NCBI RefSeq assembly: GCF_000237925.1 | Contig: NW_017386074.1 | Span: forward strand, 186,001 to 250,000 | From: Schistosoma mansoni | Lineage: Eukaryota > Platyhelminthes > Trematoda > Strigeidida > Schistosomatidae | Length of the DNA: 64,000 nucleotides | Direction of reading: 5' to 3' | Shown: one piece after another, positions 45,533 to 57,889 of the stretch | How the letters are laid out: each line of letters begins with the position of its first letter | Position numbering within the stretch: position 1 is the first letter of the stretch | Notes under the pieces: model-generated | The model's database searches: none | What the model was told of the DNA's origin: nothing | The model's input: the letters and a program-made list of their open reading frames with translations, nothing else | Position numbers and translations under genes: made by a program

Positions 45533-48500
45533 GTAAGCTGACTGCATTTTAATTTCGTTGTCGTCAAAGATAAGTCTCCTTATTTCCACCTAGATCGTGT
45601 TCTGGGTTTTTAGCACTATCCACACTGCCCATGGTGAGAACTTGTTACTGCTAACCTGTTGTACCGAAACTATTACAATTTCGTGTAATTTCTGTATTTA
45701 GAAATGTTGAACATACATAGGACGTTGAAATCTCATGTTTGCTGAAGCTTGCTCTCCTATAAGACCTACTCACTTCTCTAATATCAGGGCGTGGAGCTTA
45801 TTTCCAAAGTCTTGCGGACTTTAGAGATGGACAAAACTCTGTATAGTTTTCTGAGCAAGAAGATAAAACTTGCTGGTGACCACAAAGTCTGTCAAACAAT
45901 AGTGTTATGATTTTATTGATTAACTTGTTGAACACTGTAGAACCATTGATTTCTCTTTATGGACTTAGGTGTATATGTGTGGCATTTTACGGCTTACATT
46001 TCCTTCTTACAATGTACAAGACAGTTGTTTTTTATCATTTGAGTTGTGAATCGCAAATATTTTCATTGGCCGCTAACTAAATGTTTGTAACATTTTCATA
46101 TATGAACCTAGTATTTTGACATTCTTCATGAATAATAATAGCACGGTATATAAACCAGTTGTTCTTTTATGTAAGGCTGACCATCTGGTTGATTATTTGC
46201 TATTTGACTCCTTACTTTTTTCTCAAGTGCTCAGTTACTTGAACGCGGACTGCTGTGCGTCTGCTTATTAATTAAATTTTGGAGACCATAAGTTACAACT
46301 ATGATTAAAATAAATACTAGCATGCCTATCTGTTGAGCACCGTAACTGCAAGTAGAACATTAGTCGCAAAAATACTGATGAAGAGAAGTGAGTAATTTGA
46401 AAGGAAACGAAGTGAAGGTTGCTTCTTGAGCTTCATGTTATCCTTTTATGTCAAAACATGAGATTCTACCAAAAGTTTGAACTTTTCTGATTCTTGCTTT
46501 ACTACTTGACATAGTATACTAAAAATGGGTGCGGACCTTTTAACTCAGTTTTATGGGTATGTAGCGTTCGCAAAATGAAATTATTGTTTTTGATATAGTA
46601 GTACTGTTAGATCTTGACAAAGGTGTTTCAGGACACTACTGAGGTTTTCTTCATGACTAATTATTACTGCAAGGACAGCCTACGGTCCTTCAATTTCCCA
46701 ATCAAATTTAATCTGTTCCACAGATAATTGTAAATCCTCTTTAAACTGGTCAACCTGTACGTCGTTATTACAAACTAGCAACTACATGAACTAGACAGAT
46801 CACAAAGATTTTGAAAGTTGTTTCACATTACAGAGATTATCAAGTGGTGTGAAGATTCTCTTACGCTACGATGGTCATATTCAGATTTCTACCAAAATCA
46901 AGACACTGAAATGTCTACTAACATGTCAAACCAACCATTTGGAAAGGATCGTCACATTATCATGGTGTACTAGTAGGACAGCAAAAATTATTCATAGACA
47001 TATTCCATTTACAAAACCCATAAAGTTTTGAAAACTTTGGGATACCGTTCAATAACAAATCAAAGTTTTAAACACGTAAGCATACAAACACTGCTATCAT
47101 AGTAAGTCCTGATATCTGGTCGTATTGCTTTAGCTTATCACTTAGCTTAATTATGTGTTCAAGCAAAATCTATGTGGAAAAATAAAATATTAGCAAGAAC
47201 TTTGTAAAAATGGTATTTTGATTTTAAACCTAATTTCCATGTAGACACAAAGTACTTGACGATAACGTAAATCATAACTAATTATAAATCACATGAGTAT
47301 TGATGTAAGCTACTTTATAAGTTGATTATTAAAGATGCTACATTTATAGAGTAACCCTTTGCGTGATATTTTTAAGTTTACTACACCATTTACTTCTCAT
47401 CTTCATATTTCTAAGTAATGCTGAAACGTTTTGCGCATAGACTTGAATTTCTATGGTTAAAATAAAAACGATTTGTTCTTTAAGTGTATAAATGAATTTT
47501 AAAGCTTTTTCTAATATGTTTTCTTGTTAATTTAAAGTATGATTATTTGTGATGGATCTGAAGAAGTTCTTCGCCGACAGCTTTTGTTCTTAAAATATTC
47601 CGCTCAATATTTATATCGTTTGTTATCGCCCATAACGTAAATTTAAATGTAAAATGTTAATAAAGTTCAGTCATATTTCTTGTATTGGCTTGATTTGTTT
47701 GATACAAACGTTAAATTCTGTCATTTAATTTATGATCGATTTACATTGAAATATGAGCCAGATTCTAAGTGTGATGGGCTAATAATACTACTTAACAGCC
47801 GAAACCGAAGTGAAAAGGAATTCGAACTCGAGGCTTCGTAGCTGAAAACTAAAAGCCTTAACTACTAAACCCCACAGCTCCACTGTTTTAGCTTGCAAAC
47901 GTGTTGCAACACCACGTGTCTTGATATGTAATGAATAGTAGTGAGTTATTGGAAAGCTAGACCCAACATAATCCAATGAAATTATTGACAGTTGTTCCTA
48001 CTTGTTTGGATATGTCTGTACCAACTAGTTGAGGTCCGTGGGATAATCACGACTCAACATTGGTTGCGATGATATAGATGTGTATAGTCCTTGTTCTCTC
48101 AAAAATCTTCAATTTCATTGACGGTTATGCTGTCTATAAATCAATTTTACTTAATTCTCATAAGTGTACTTTCTGTACCTAATTATTTGCTATCACTGAA
48201 CCCAAGGCCATTTCGATATTTTAGGTCCGTATCGTTCTAGGTTACTCTGGTTGAGTCATTGTTGTGTCAGCTTGAACTGACATACATTTGCGTCAGATCC
48301 TACGTTATGTGCGACTGAAAGACGGGTTACATTAGTTTGTTTTATTTACAAACCACATATTTGAAATTGCATCACTTTATAGCCACATGAAAAGACGTAT
48401 ACATTTCTCTTCGTAATTACGAATAAGCTAGCTGGTTTCATAGATTTGGGTTACATTAATTAAAAACGCACAGTTTTGCATGATCTGGACGATAGTGCAA

Positions 48501-51500
48501 ATAGCTAGCTATTCGCGTAACCAGATGTCTAGTAGCCATAACAATAATCTCAGTGTGCTGATATTATTATAGTTACAATTTTGTGAACCGAAGTTTGGTA
48601 GCCAGTGTGTCATAAAGTACAATTAGTTCTTCCTTTACTATTATATGTATATTCATGATCTATAAAGTTGTTTTCTTCCAAACATTGATGTGTATTGTGG
48701 AGGAAGCTGTAATGTGGTTAGGCATAGGTAACTAGTCAAACATGGTACATCGACTAATAAAGTTGCTAATTTCCATCAACCTAGGCGGGTAAGACACTTT
48801 TTATATATGAAACCACCAACCACCTTAACAGACAATATTTGCCAGTTTGGGGTGGTAGAAGTAGTAGTAGTAGAGTAATTCTAAAACATATGCATTCATC
48901 AACTCATTTATCATTGATCTGAGTAGTTCTGTTAGAGACAAGACAAGTGGTTAAGTTTAGGTGAATAACTTCGATCAGTGGTTTGAAAAGTTAGGTAATA
49001 TGGCTCAAAATCGCTTACAATGATGCAAATTCATTTAGTCCCTATCTTCTTGATTGTGGGACCCAGTATTCTTTCGAAAATGTCTTTTTAACCTCTCTTT
49101 TAGTATTTCTCATTGCTATTCAATAGTTTTAACTTCTTCACTTTTCATCTTAACTCTATCTCGTCGTGTTGATATAGTGTCACGACTTGTACTAATCATT
49201 ATAACTGACATCTATAGATGTTTATTCAAATCAAAATTGGACGATAAAATAGCGCTATGAAGATTTTACTCATACATTTAATCATTATTATTTTCTCTCA
49301 AAATCATATTATTTCTAGTTCCTCCCTATTGGTCGCCAATGGGAGAACGAACTCACTTTTTATGGAAAGCGTGTATTTCTACGGAAGAATGTGAGCGTCA
49401 AAAAGAAATCGCTGGTAAAACTTGTCAACGTGAATGGTATATGGACTGGAGATGTGTGGAATGCTGTCAAGGTGAATTGTGTAATTATTACGCAACAGTA
49501 AGTCAACAATTAAAATTTGTACCATTAAAACAAACATGATTTGTACGAATCGTTGGATTTTTTCCCAGTGGAAATACCCTTAGGTTCATTGAAATATTAT
49601 TCATATATTGCCTTAATCTTTGACTAAACTCTGTGATTGATTTCATTTGGGGAACTAAATAATTACCTATCAGGGTGTTTGAGGATCTTGGTTGGATCTT
49701 TAGTGATCTTTAGTAACTATTTCAAACATGGAACAAATGAAATGTGGCTAGCAGTGAAACGTAGGATGTGCATTTCATCTCATTTGGGTGTACCTGAATA
49801 ATAAATTGTTTATTCAACCCTTAGGGTTTGTGATCTCTGTATTCGATCACTCAACTTTATGAGTTATTTGAAGTTGTGAAAGCCGATAATCAAAGTATTA
49901 AACATCTTGAACTGAGACTCAAAACGTTTTCTCTAAAATATATAGTTGGGTATTAAAAACAAATATCAAATGTTTTGATATGCAGTAAAAACATTACAGA
50001 TGTTTGAGATAGAATTTTATTCATCATGTATTCTCTGTTACAAATGAAATCATGCTGACTGAGAGGTAATCAAATCTACTTCCCAGTTGATTGAAGTTAT
50101 ATATATGTAACAAAGCATAAATATCTTTTGGATAACAATTATAACTATTATCCGGCTTGTCAAGACAATCATTTTGTCTCCGAAATACCAGGTAATGAGT
50201 TTGAGTATCATGTCAATAAAGAACTTCTTGGATAGGAAGTATCTGAACTGTATGATTACATAACCGAAAACTTTTTTAAGAAATCTCTAACAATTTTTTT
50301 CATGTATTAAATAGTTGGAGGTAGTCAGCAAATAACTCTCGACCTTGCTTTCGTGCTAATTGTTTGTTGTCAGCTAACTGCACCAGAAAGCTTGAGGGAG
50401 GTGATATTCCCTGTATGATCCAAACATGGGTAAGCTAGCTTCACAATCTGGGACGTTGCCATTGAGCTATTCAGGCGGTGACTGATTTTTATGTAGTCAT
50501 AGGTGCTGAACGAGTTCTGCAGATTAAGTTACGATGTTGGTGCCATAGATGTAGTAAAACGACTAACTATTGTTAATCACCTCGTCTAATATTACATCTG
50601 GACTCAATCGTCTGATGATTTATAGTCCAAATTTAGTCATTAGTTATTTAGTTATTTATTCATGACAAGGTGTCATAATCTGCAAAAGGTGTTTTAAGTC
50701 AATAAGCACCAGAAAGAAGTTTATATCACAATTTCTTACTCTTGAGAGTTATGCACATTTTCCAGCCACATACATATCAGTTTCTGGTCGTTTCCTAGTT
50801 AATTAACTGCCTAACGAAAATAAAGATCACTATAAAAAGTCATGCAGGTTGCTATAACGATGCAACTGACGGAAACACTGAAGAAGTGCGTAAATCTGTC
50901 GGGTTGATAATGTATTCACTGAACTGGCTCCGAAAGTTCAACTGAGCAAAGCTCAAAAGACAGAATCATTGCAACATTTAGTGTGAAACTATATTTTCCA
51001 TGACTAAGTGTATTGAATACTGTGGTCAAATGAACTGAAACGTGTTATGAGTTTCAGAGTCGACTATCATTTCTAAACTATCTTATGATTTGTTACTGTA
51101 AAAACTCATTGCTAACAATATAACAATATCTAATGATATTACAAAAAACTCGTATTTAACATAAAAATGCTGTCTTGTTGTTTGGCTATTTGAATGGGTA
51201 TTTTAGGACTTGGCTTGAGTTTAATGCAGCATTTGTCGCATACAATCAATTTAGATTATCGTTAAAACTCTAGGAACAATGGATAGGTGTTTTGTCCTAG
51301 TATGGGACTACTCAGCAGTTCACACTGTAGTGAACACGAACACAAACGAGGACAATCAAATGTATTTGGACACAAAATTACAGAGTTTCTTAGTAAAATC
51401 TGAGAACCATACAGTAAATCCTTCATTAGCAAAATGTCAATCAATCGTCTCAAACTTTATTGTTCCTTCATTTTCATACCAATTACTCTCTGTTCTCGTT

Positions 51501-52844
51501 CTCTTCTTTTCGCTCTTCTTAACCTTCTGCCACCATCGACTGATGATACATATTACTTATATCTGTCAACATCAGTATTACACACCACAACACCTATGAT
51601 CTCACTAGAGATCGAGACCCGGCAATTCAAGACACCAGTTCAGTGGTTACAGTGGGTCACTATTTTCTGCTATACCTGGAGTCCTTTGATTTGATTCCTC
51701 GTTTTGCTGTGGGTGTATACCACTGAAAAGTTCCATTCTAGAACAAAACAACTATACATTGCTTCCTGGTCCTTAATAGTATCCGAACTGATATCAATCT
51801 GCAACTGATGTTGCCCATCAAATGATCACTTATTAGTTCAATGATTCTCATATTCAGATATCAGTGATGATAAACTTACACAACAAGTTATTCACAAATA
51901 ATAAAATAACTCTTACTGCACATAAATATTATTGGGCTTTAAAATTGATCACTTTTATTTATATAAATGTAGTCCTTTTTGTGTTTCACTTTCATAAATA
52001 AACTGAATTTCCATGATGACTTAACCGATGTGACTTCTAACAGTCGAATGTACTTTTACATGCATAACGCAAATAGAAAATAGATAGATCGTGACTAACA
52101 TTAAAAATTAGTGTTAGATTCGAGTCCTAGGATGAACATTATCAACACTGAGATGTTGATACATTCAATTGACTAGTCCAAGATAGAACAAAACACACAT
52201 CATGGATTTCACTACTAAGTACAATCCATCTAAACGCACTTGCTCATATGTATGCTTCATTCGACTTTATTAAATTTATAATATGATTCAATTGTATAGT
52301 ATTTATTTTCATAATAATATATATTTAGATCATTGATTACATAATTCTCATAGTTGAATGCGTGAGTCAATTAAAGCTAGACCACCAGGAAAAACCTGAA
52401 AGCACTGGACGGCCGTTTCGTCCTATTGTGGGACTCCTTATCAGTGAGCATATACGGTCCCGCCTCGCGAAATTCGAACCCAGGACCTATCAGTCTCGCG
52501 CCAGAGCACTTAACCGATAGACCACTGAACCGGCATTCGATGGTGTTAATGTCTAACTTCAACCAATGCAATCTCACGAGGCGAGATCGTGGACGCGCAC
52601 CGCTGAGGAGTCCCACAATAGGACGAAACGGCCGTACAGTACTTTCAGGTTTTTCCTGGTGCTCTAGCTTCAATTGACTCACGCTTTCATTTATGAAAAT
52701 ACTAAATCTCCACAAAAAACCCCCTTCTGATTACATAATTCCCATTTGTTTTTGTTATTACAGTTATCAGGATATCGAATTTATTTGGATAAAAATTTAA
52801 TTATTTCAATCATGATACTTCTCATAGTATATCATTTGTTTTAA
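45413..52844 (+). CDS. Ly6/uPAR three-finger surface protein (quiver/sleepless-like), three exons
   Basis: Exons 45413-45532, 49319-49497 and 52764-52844 splice in agreeing phases (1, then 0) and give about 126 codons counted from one base donated by an unseen first exon. The order is: end of signal peptide (VLS, good -3/-1 residues for signal peptidase), a CYVC start, five cysteines in the first exon, seven in the second ending with WRCVECC and LCNYY, then a tail LSGYRIYLDKN followed by LIISIMILLIVYHLF and a stop. Known of the family: LU-domain proteins have 8-10 cysteines, a CxxC opening and a closing CCxxxxCN, exactly as here; quiver/sleepless types modulate ion channels and receptors, and schistosomes carry several on the tegument. 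The hydrophobic C-terminus suggests GPI anchoring. Twelve cysteines allow one disulfide more than usual. The channel-modulating role is inference only. An AATAAA lies at 52981-52986, about 140 bp after the stop. Confidence 0.85.
45533..49318 (+). other. Intron of the Ly6-like gene (3.8 kb)
   Basis: GT-AG intron joining the two LU-domain exons. It is AT-rich. It holds a tRNA-like SINE head at 47815-47890 (minus) and near 48840-48890 a short GTA-rich run. No coding segment with matching splice sites was recognised inside. Confidence 0.7.
47815..47890 (-). repeat. tRNA-like SINE head
   Basis: On the minus strand GGGGTTTAGTAGTTAAGGC (box A) and GAGTTCGAATTCC (box B) are spaced as in a tRNA. No cloverleaf closes, and no ribozyme is attached, so it is not a functional tRNA gene. 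Confidence 0.45.
49319..49497 (+). CDS. Ly6-like gene, exon with CC....CN closing motif
   Basis: Acceptor TTTCTAG at 49318; donor ACA|GTAAGT at 49498. It reads PPYWSPMGERTHFLW, then ACISTEECERQ, then WRCVECCQGELCNYYAT. The frame stays open past the donor to a stop at 49537-49539, giving SQQLKFVPLKQT; that would be a secreted read-through form. The perfect GTAAGT and the matching downstream exon argue that the spliced form is the main product. Confidence 0.87.
49742..49830 (-). repeat. SINE family A, decayed
   Basis: GTGGCTAGCAGTGAAACGTA and TGTACCTGAATAA remain. Confidence 0.45.
50318..50500 (-). repeat. SINE family C, decayed
   Basis: It aligns with 2040-2235: ACCTTGCTTTCGTGCTAATT, GCTTGAGGGAGGTGAT, TTGCCATTGAGCTATTCAGG. 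Ribozyme core lost. Confidence 0.55.
51325..51600 (+). repeat. Family P repeat, well kept
   Basis: ACACGAACACAAACGAGGAC start; AATGTCAATCAATCGTC; CTCTGTTCTCGTTCTC; ends TATTACACACCACAAC. It lies in an intron of the Ly6-like gene. Overlapping frames on the plus strand are not genes. Confidence 0.65.
51605..51790 (+). repeat. SINE family B, decayed
   Basis: CAGTTCAGTGGTTACAGTGG and ATTGCTTCCTGGT remain. Confidence 0.4.
52105..52240 (+). repeat. SINE family A, decayed
   Basis: AGATTCGAGTCCTAGGATGA head and TTGACTAGTCC-AGATAGAAC ribozyme remnant. Confidence 0.5.
52355..52565 (-). repeat. SINE family B, inverted member of a pair
   Basis: It has a very well kept head (GAAATTCGAACCCAGGACC inverted) and ribozyme flank ACGGCCGTTTCGTCC. 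Confidence 0.75.
52566..52735 (+). repeat. SINE family B, plus member of a pair
   Basis: Core CTGAGGAG, GAAACGGCCGTA (A at the cleavage residue), tail to CCCCCTTCTGAT. It ends less than 30 bases before the acceptor of the Ly6 terminal exon. Confidence 0.75.
52764..52844 (+). CDS. Ly6-like gene, terminal exon with hydrophobic tail
   Basis: The acceptor TTTGTTTTTGTTATTACAG is strong and the phase (0) matches the donor at 49498. It encodes 26 residues: a short polar linker (LSGYRIYLDKN) and about 15 mostly aliphatic residues to the TAA at 52842. This is the usual end of a GPI-anchored LU-domain precursor. The exon is too short to be found by ORF length. The upstream intron is 3266 bp and ends just after an inverted pair of family B SINEs. 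Confidence 0.8.
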   Translation, partial: LSGYRIYLDKNLIISIMILLIVYHLF

Positions 52845-52980
52845 CTACATAATTGAATAGTAACCGAAGAAACACTTTGTATATATCTTCCTTCTTTTTT
52901 CCAAAGGTAAACTATCTTAATTTACTTTTTATATAAAATTCAGGTTATTTTGTATATATAAAAACTATGTAGATTATATA

Positions 52981-52986
52981 AATAAA
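52981..52986 (+). terminator. Poly(A) signal AATAAA of the Ly6-like gene
   Basis: This is the canonical hexamer in an AT-rich 3' UTR, about 140 bp after the stop codon. A truncated RTE LINE begins 60 bp further on, so cleavage probably happens before it. No cDNA evidence is available here. Confidence 0.5.
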
Positions 52987-53044
52987 TTGTAATACGAAGT
53001 GTATATATTTTTGGTAAAGCTTTTAGAATAATGTTGTATATTTC

Positions 53045-53268
53045 ATTGATTACTTACTTACGCCTGTTACCTCGAATAGAGCATAGGCCGCCGACCAGCA
53101 TTCTCCAACCCACACTATCCTGGGTCTTCTTTCTTAGTTCTATCCAACATTTGTTCATTCTTCTCATGTCTGTTTCCATTTATCGGCGTGATGTTTTCTT
53201 TGGTCTCCCTCTTTTCCTTTGACCTTCAGGATTCCATGTGAGGGCTTGCCCTGTGACGCAGTTGGGTC
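53045..53268 (-). mobile_element. RTE LINE, short 3' fragment
   Basis: Inverted: TTACTTACTTACGCCTG tail, then the RGRPK/LTWNPE-type region, cut at CGCAGTTGG. It is closest to 1-450 in sequence. It lies downstream of the Ly6-like gene's poly(A) signal. Confidence 0.75.
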
Positions 53269-53269
53269 A

Positions 53270-53765
53270 ATATTGCATTGATAATTACAAACTATCTTAT
53301 TATCTATATCCATTATTTGAAGGCCTTGGTTAAAATGGTTTAAATGAGGTAGCAATGGGTTAAATACATTTGTTCCTAATTTTCTAGATCTCGTGTATGA
53401 ATATTAGTTACTCAGGTTCATTTTATTACAACTACGTCCTCATTGTTTAATCTTTTTCTCTTAACTGTTATTGATATTACTATTACTTCGACTTATTTAT
53501 TATCCATGTTGTCGGTGTAGTATTATAACTCTGACCGACTCACATCTGTACTAGATTCTGAATTGATTGTGTCTGAATGATTAGTATTTTTTTAATCCTA
53601 ACATTAATGAAGTAACCATCATGAACATTTATTTAAGCCACTTACAAAGACTTGTTCTGCATGGTAACATCTTATTGGTGAGACAATCAAATAGTAAGAC
53701 GGGTGATTCGCCTAAATCTCTATTCAATAGAATGTATATAAATATGATTTATACAGTCTCGTTTA
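53270..53765. other. No recognised feature
   Basis: AT-rich spacer. Confidence 0.35.
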
Positions 53766-53769
53766 AGTC

Positions 53770-54085
53770 ATACTGTAGTGAATAAAACACTGGTTGGGAC
53801 AATCGAATGTATTTAGACACAAATTACAGACTATCTCACTAAATTCTGATAACCATACAATGAACAGTTAATCTGCAAAATAATCATCAATTGTGTCAAT
53901 CTTCACTGTTCCTTCTGTAAATATCAATCCATCTTCTCTAATTTCATTGTTTGTGCATTTACCTACCAATTGCGCTTCATTTCGGTTTTTTCCTTATCGG
54001 TCTTCTGCCAAAATACATTCTATGTCTAACCATCACCATATACTACTTATATGAATATAAGTAGACCTCACCACGATACAAGTTG
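53770..54085 (+). repeat. Family P repeat, decayed
   Basis: TAGTGAATAAAACACTGG start, CTTCTGCCAAAATACATTC, palindromic end ACTACTTATATGAATATAAG. Confidence 0.6.
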
Positions 54086-54089
54086 CCAT

Positions 54090-55288
54090 GAAGAAGCGGA
54101 TTTTCATATTAAATATGTTTCGAATTGTTAATATGAACGAACACAGTGCTAATCGATACTTTATACATAGTGGTAGGAAGTGATTTAGTGATATTTACTC
54201 ACAAGACTAAGTTATTGATTCAATCTTCTGAATGGATTGATCTCAAAGAGAAAATGTTCTGTTTAGCAGAATAGATTTTTCCTTTAGTGAAATAATATGC
54301 TTATATACAAATTATGAAGCATAAAAGTAAGCATGATTAGGTGTGACTTAACAAATAAACATGTAGAAGATATTCATTTATATTGGTTTCCTGTTCATTG
54401 ATGAAATGAAGACTTAGCTATCAAGTTTAATGCTTTTGGATATCATTCAAATGTACTTCATTATTTTGGATAACGTTTAACGTTGTAATTGGAACCAAAA
54501 AATAATAATATAAATTGACATTGTTTACAGACAGCTGGTTTAGGTGTTTCCGAAACAGGCTGTTCAGCATACGATTCAGTAATCATTCTTGAAGTTGATT
54601 ATTACACTTGCATCGTTACGATATTGATAAGTTGATTGGATACTACATGTTATCAGTCTTAGAGTCGGACTTCTCAACAGTGCGTATTCACGATCCCGCA
54701 CTCAGGAATAGAATTCAAATTATTATATACAATCGGTTATTAGTTAGTTATTATTGGGAGGTATGAAGTAAATCTTAATATATTGGTGATTGTAATAAAA
54801 TCTTATGAACTAGGAAATACAACTGATTCCACACTTCTTTGACTGAATTCGACGTCATCATTTTCGTTCACTATCAGGCAACATAGGAATTTAATCATTG
54901 GGTGTTGTATTTTAGAAGAGTAGTGATATTCCATCATATATTTTGATTTATAACTCTAGTTTATTTTCGTATAGATGTTTTGATATAGTCACTGATGATA
55001 TAAGTGTTCCGTTGAAACTACTATATTTTAAAAATAAGAACAAGTCTTCGCTAATACATTCAGTCTAAACAGTTTCAAGCAATTTTAAATATGTGAAAAA
55101 ACATCTAAAGTTTTATTTTCTGTTAACCCATGATCACTAAAAAGAGATCTTGTCAACTCTATCTGACTCCAAAATGAAAGTGCTTAACGTTACTTTGTGA
55201 TAAAAGTCACCAGAATACTTATTGACAACCTTTTTCACGTAATGGTATATCGAAATTCTACTAAAAAGATTTATTGACAGTATATATA
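54090..55288. other. Mostly featureless, with a SINE B scrap
   Basis: Positions about 54650-54715 (GACTTCTCAACAGTGCG, CACGATCCCGCAC) recall inverted family B. Nothing else recognised. Confidence 0.35.
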
Positions 55289-55291
55289 ATA

Positions 55292-55472
55292 GATGGTATG
55301 TGACTAGCAGTGAAATCCAGAATTCTCATTTCATTCTATTTGAGACTCGTCTGTTTGATACACTTGCATCTGAGAGATGATGTTCACTCATCGTTCATCG
55401 TTTAGCGAGCTTCAAATAGGATGAAACGCGCGCTCTGGATTCCACTGCTAGCTATATTCCATCTACTTTATA
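55292..55472. repeat. SINE family A, inverted ribozyme pair
   Basis: 55292-55385 is the ribozyme region in minus orientation; 55390-55472 is its 3' half in plus orientation (AATAGGATGAAACGCGCGC then CTGGATTCCACTGCTAG). Confidence 0.6.
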
Positions 55473-55474
55473 TA

Positions 55475-57885
55475 AACTCGTATTATAATAGGTAATTTGA
55501 GGTAATTCGCACACGTTGCATGATGGGATTTCAGTCAAAATATCAACAATGAGATAGTCTGAATCATTTATGGTGTAGCACGTTATATTTTGACGTTCAC
55601 TTGGGAGCAGGAGCGACCTGAAACAGCAACACAACAGTCAGGACAGACAAGTGCCTCTGAAGTGAGAACACGGTGTGCTGGCACAACAGATATATTTGAA
55701 ATTGAAAAACGCGGTTCCAGTACAAAAAGGGAAAGTTATTACAAAATAGTTTTACTCGTTATTCTGCAGGTTCAGATCGCGTAGGGCTTGTTCTTCTTCT
55801 TCCAGTGCATTTACTCTTTGTTGCCCAGCAATGAGAAATACAAACTCACATTAGTGATGTTGCATGTAATGATTTTTATTACCGTTACAATAGTATGTTT
55901 CATTTAAACCTGACAAAACAGAGAGACTAAAGTAACACCACACCGTTTAAGTCATGCAGGTAATATTTTAATTATTTTCAACAGATCAATATGCAAATGA
56001 AACCGAAAATTCATTCTTGTCATGTCTCAGTAAAATGTCTGGGGATACATGAAGTAAAGTTCCTACAAGTCAAGTCGGATACAAAAATGTGCCTAATAAT
56101 TTTAGAACTTAAGCCTCCTGTAGAGTTTTGTATAGCAAAAGATTTAGATAATAACAGTGATATTTTATGAAGATTTCCCAAGTGAAATTTTCAGAATGGA
56201 TCGCCTCCTTGTTTATAGAAGGCACCTTCTTTAAAGACTTTGTTGTTACACTACGAAATCGTACATATCTTGGTAATGTGACTGCAAAACCAGCTCTCGA
56301 AATGTCGTCCTTACCATTATGGACAAGGAAAATCTACTACTTTTAAAGGATTAGTAATAGCCTTTGATTTTCTATGAAGATTCATCAGAAAAAGTGAAGT
56401 GTCATCTCTCTGTATAAATGAGAAAGTAATAGACACTACTACAAGTGCTTAGGTTTATCAATCAATGCTGGATAAATGTCTTTCATCTATTTTTCTTGGT
56501 GGTTCAAGGATTATCATTTGAATTCCTGATATCTATTGTTCTCTTTTGCTGTCGTGTTTTTTGCCTCTTGTTACCATAGTTCAAATGGATCGAAATGTCA
56601 AATTCAGTGATAAATCTAATAACTAACAATGATTGGACTGTGAATTTAAGAACATTCGTTTGTTCATTTTATCGGATTGTCATATTCTTGAATAATTTTA
56701 CGACCCATTACACTCATTATAAACCCTTGATCTAAGTATCTTTTATATTAATAAAAGCTAAAATCTAAGGCTTTTGGCAGCTATTATGTAATTGTCTTTT
56801 GTCGAGCGCCCTAAAACACGTTTTAGGTCTGTAAAATCACGATAAAGTTATCAGAAAATTTTCCCTGTTGTATTCAGAACTAATTTGGGAATATTTGGAC
56901 TACAATCAGAAGTCAAACTTCTTGATAACTGAAACCAAATGTGTCTGGCTGTGCGATCACATTAATTAGTTACAAAGATGTGATGCCGACCACTTGTAGC
57001 TCAGTTACTTAGATCTTATGAAGATTTGGATTTTCTATTTGTCTTAGTTGTGCTCGTTATAAGATCATTCTCTCGATTTATAAAATCATAGTTTTTCTAC
57101 TATTATTTACAAGTTATTATTTCGGAAATCCTTATTTCGTTGTTGAGAATTATTGATTGATATACGGTCAAGCGTTTCTTTTCTAGTTGTTTTCATCTGT
57201 AACGTGCTTGTACAATTGTTAGTCCAGATTTTCACGTTTCCAGTTACTTTTCAGTGCTCATGTTTCTCTGGGGACAATTTATGCTAACTTCATTGCATAC
57301 GTTTTTAGTAGATCTGCAAGCGCTGGTTATCTGTACTCAGTTCTATAACGAAAAGTTGTAAAATCTAGAGGGTCAACACTTTTACCATGAATATTGGACG
57401 ATAAAGGTTAGTTTTATTAACTACGAGTCCAGGAAGAGTCAGAAACTGAATTTAGGAGCTGACGTTGCAGCGCTGATTACGAACTAACACGGGATCTAAC
57501 TATAGTCCTACCGTATACATTTTGGCAGATAGAAGTCCCAAGTTTTAAGACTTGTGTTTGGATTAGCTGAATGCTTTGGTCACACAAAAATCGTTGGTTG
57601 AGAGACGACAGACTATGCACGAAGTTGGAGTGATTTGAGAAATTCAAACTATTCACTAAATTCATAACAGCATTATATTTCGAGGTGAAAAATGTGGATT
57701 AGAAGTTACGGTCATAATAAATTCCGACGGGTGCTACCGCGAATCTCATAAGTCCGTCCATGAATTATGGTATCAACAATTTTTTCGCTTGAATTTATCT
57801 CTCAATAATTTTCGTTATGACGAGAGGGATATGGTAAAGGTCAGACCTGGTTTATTTCGTTTTATCATCTGGTCTGGTTCTTTGG
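55475..57885. other. No recognised feature
   Basis: A 64-codon frame at 55590-55784 (WEQERPETATQQSGQT) has biased composition but no known motif. The rest is AT-rich without repeats recognised. Confidence 0.35.
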
Positions 57886-57889
57886 CATA

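Larger units (their letters stand above)
49498..52763 (+). other. Intron of the Ly6-like gene (3.3 kb), repeat-filled
   Basis: It contains a decayed family A piece (49742-49830), a family C SINE (50318-50500), a family P element (51325-51600), decayed family B (51605-51790), decayed family A (52105-52240) and an inverted pair of family B copies (52355-52735). The sequence between them shows nothing recognisable. Confidence 0.7.

Noticed and set aside
47815-47890. A functional tRNA gene on the minus strand.
   Set aside because: Boxes A and B are readable, but acceptor and anticodon stems do not close.
55590-55784. Possible coding exon (WEQERPETATQQSGQT).
   Set aside because: No known motif, no convincing splice sites on both sides, composition may be chance.
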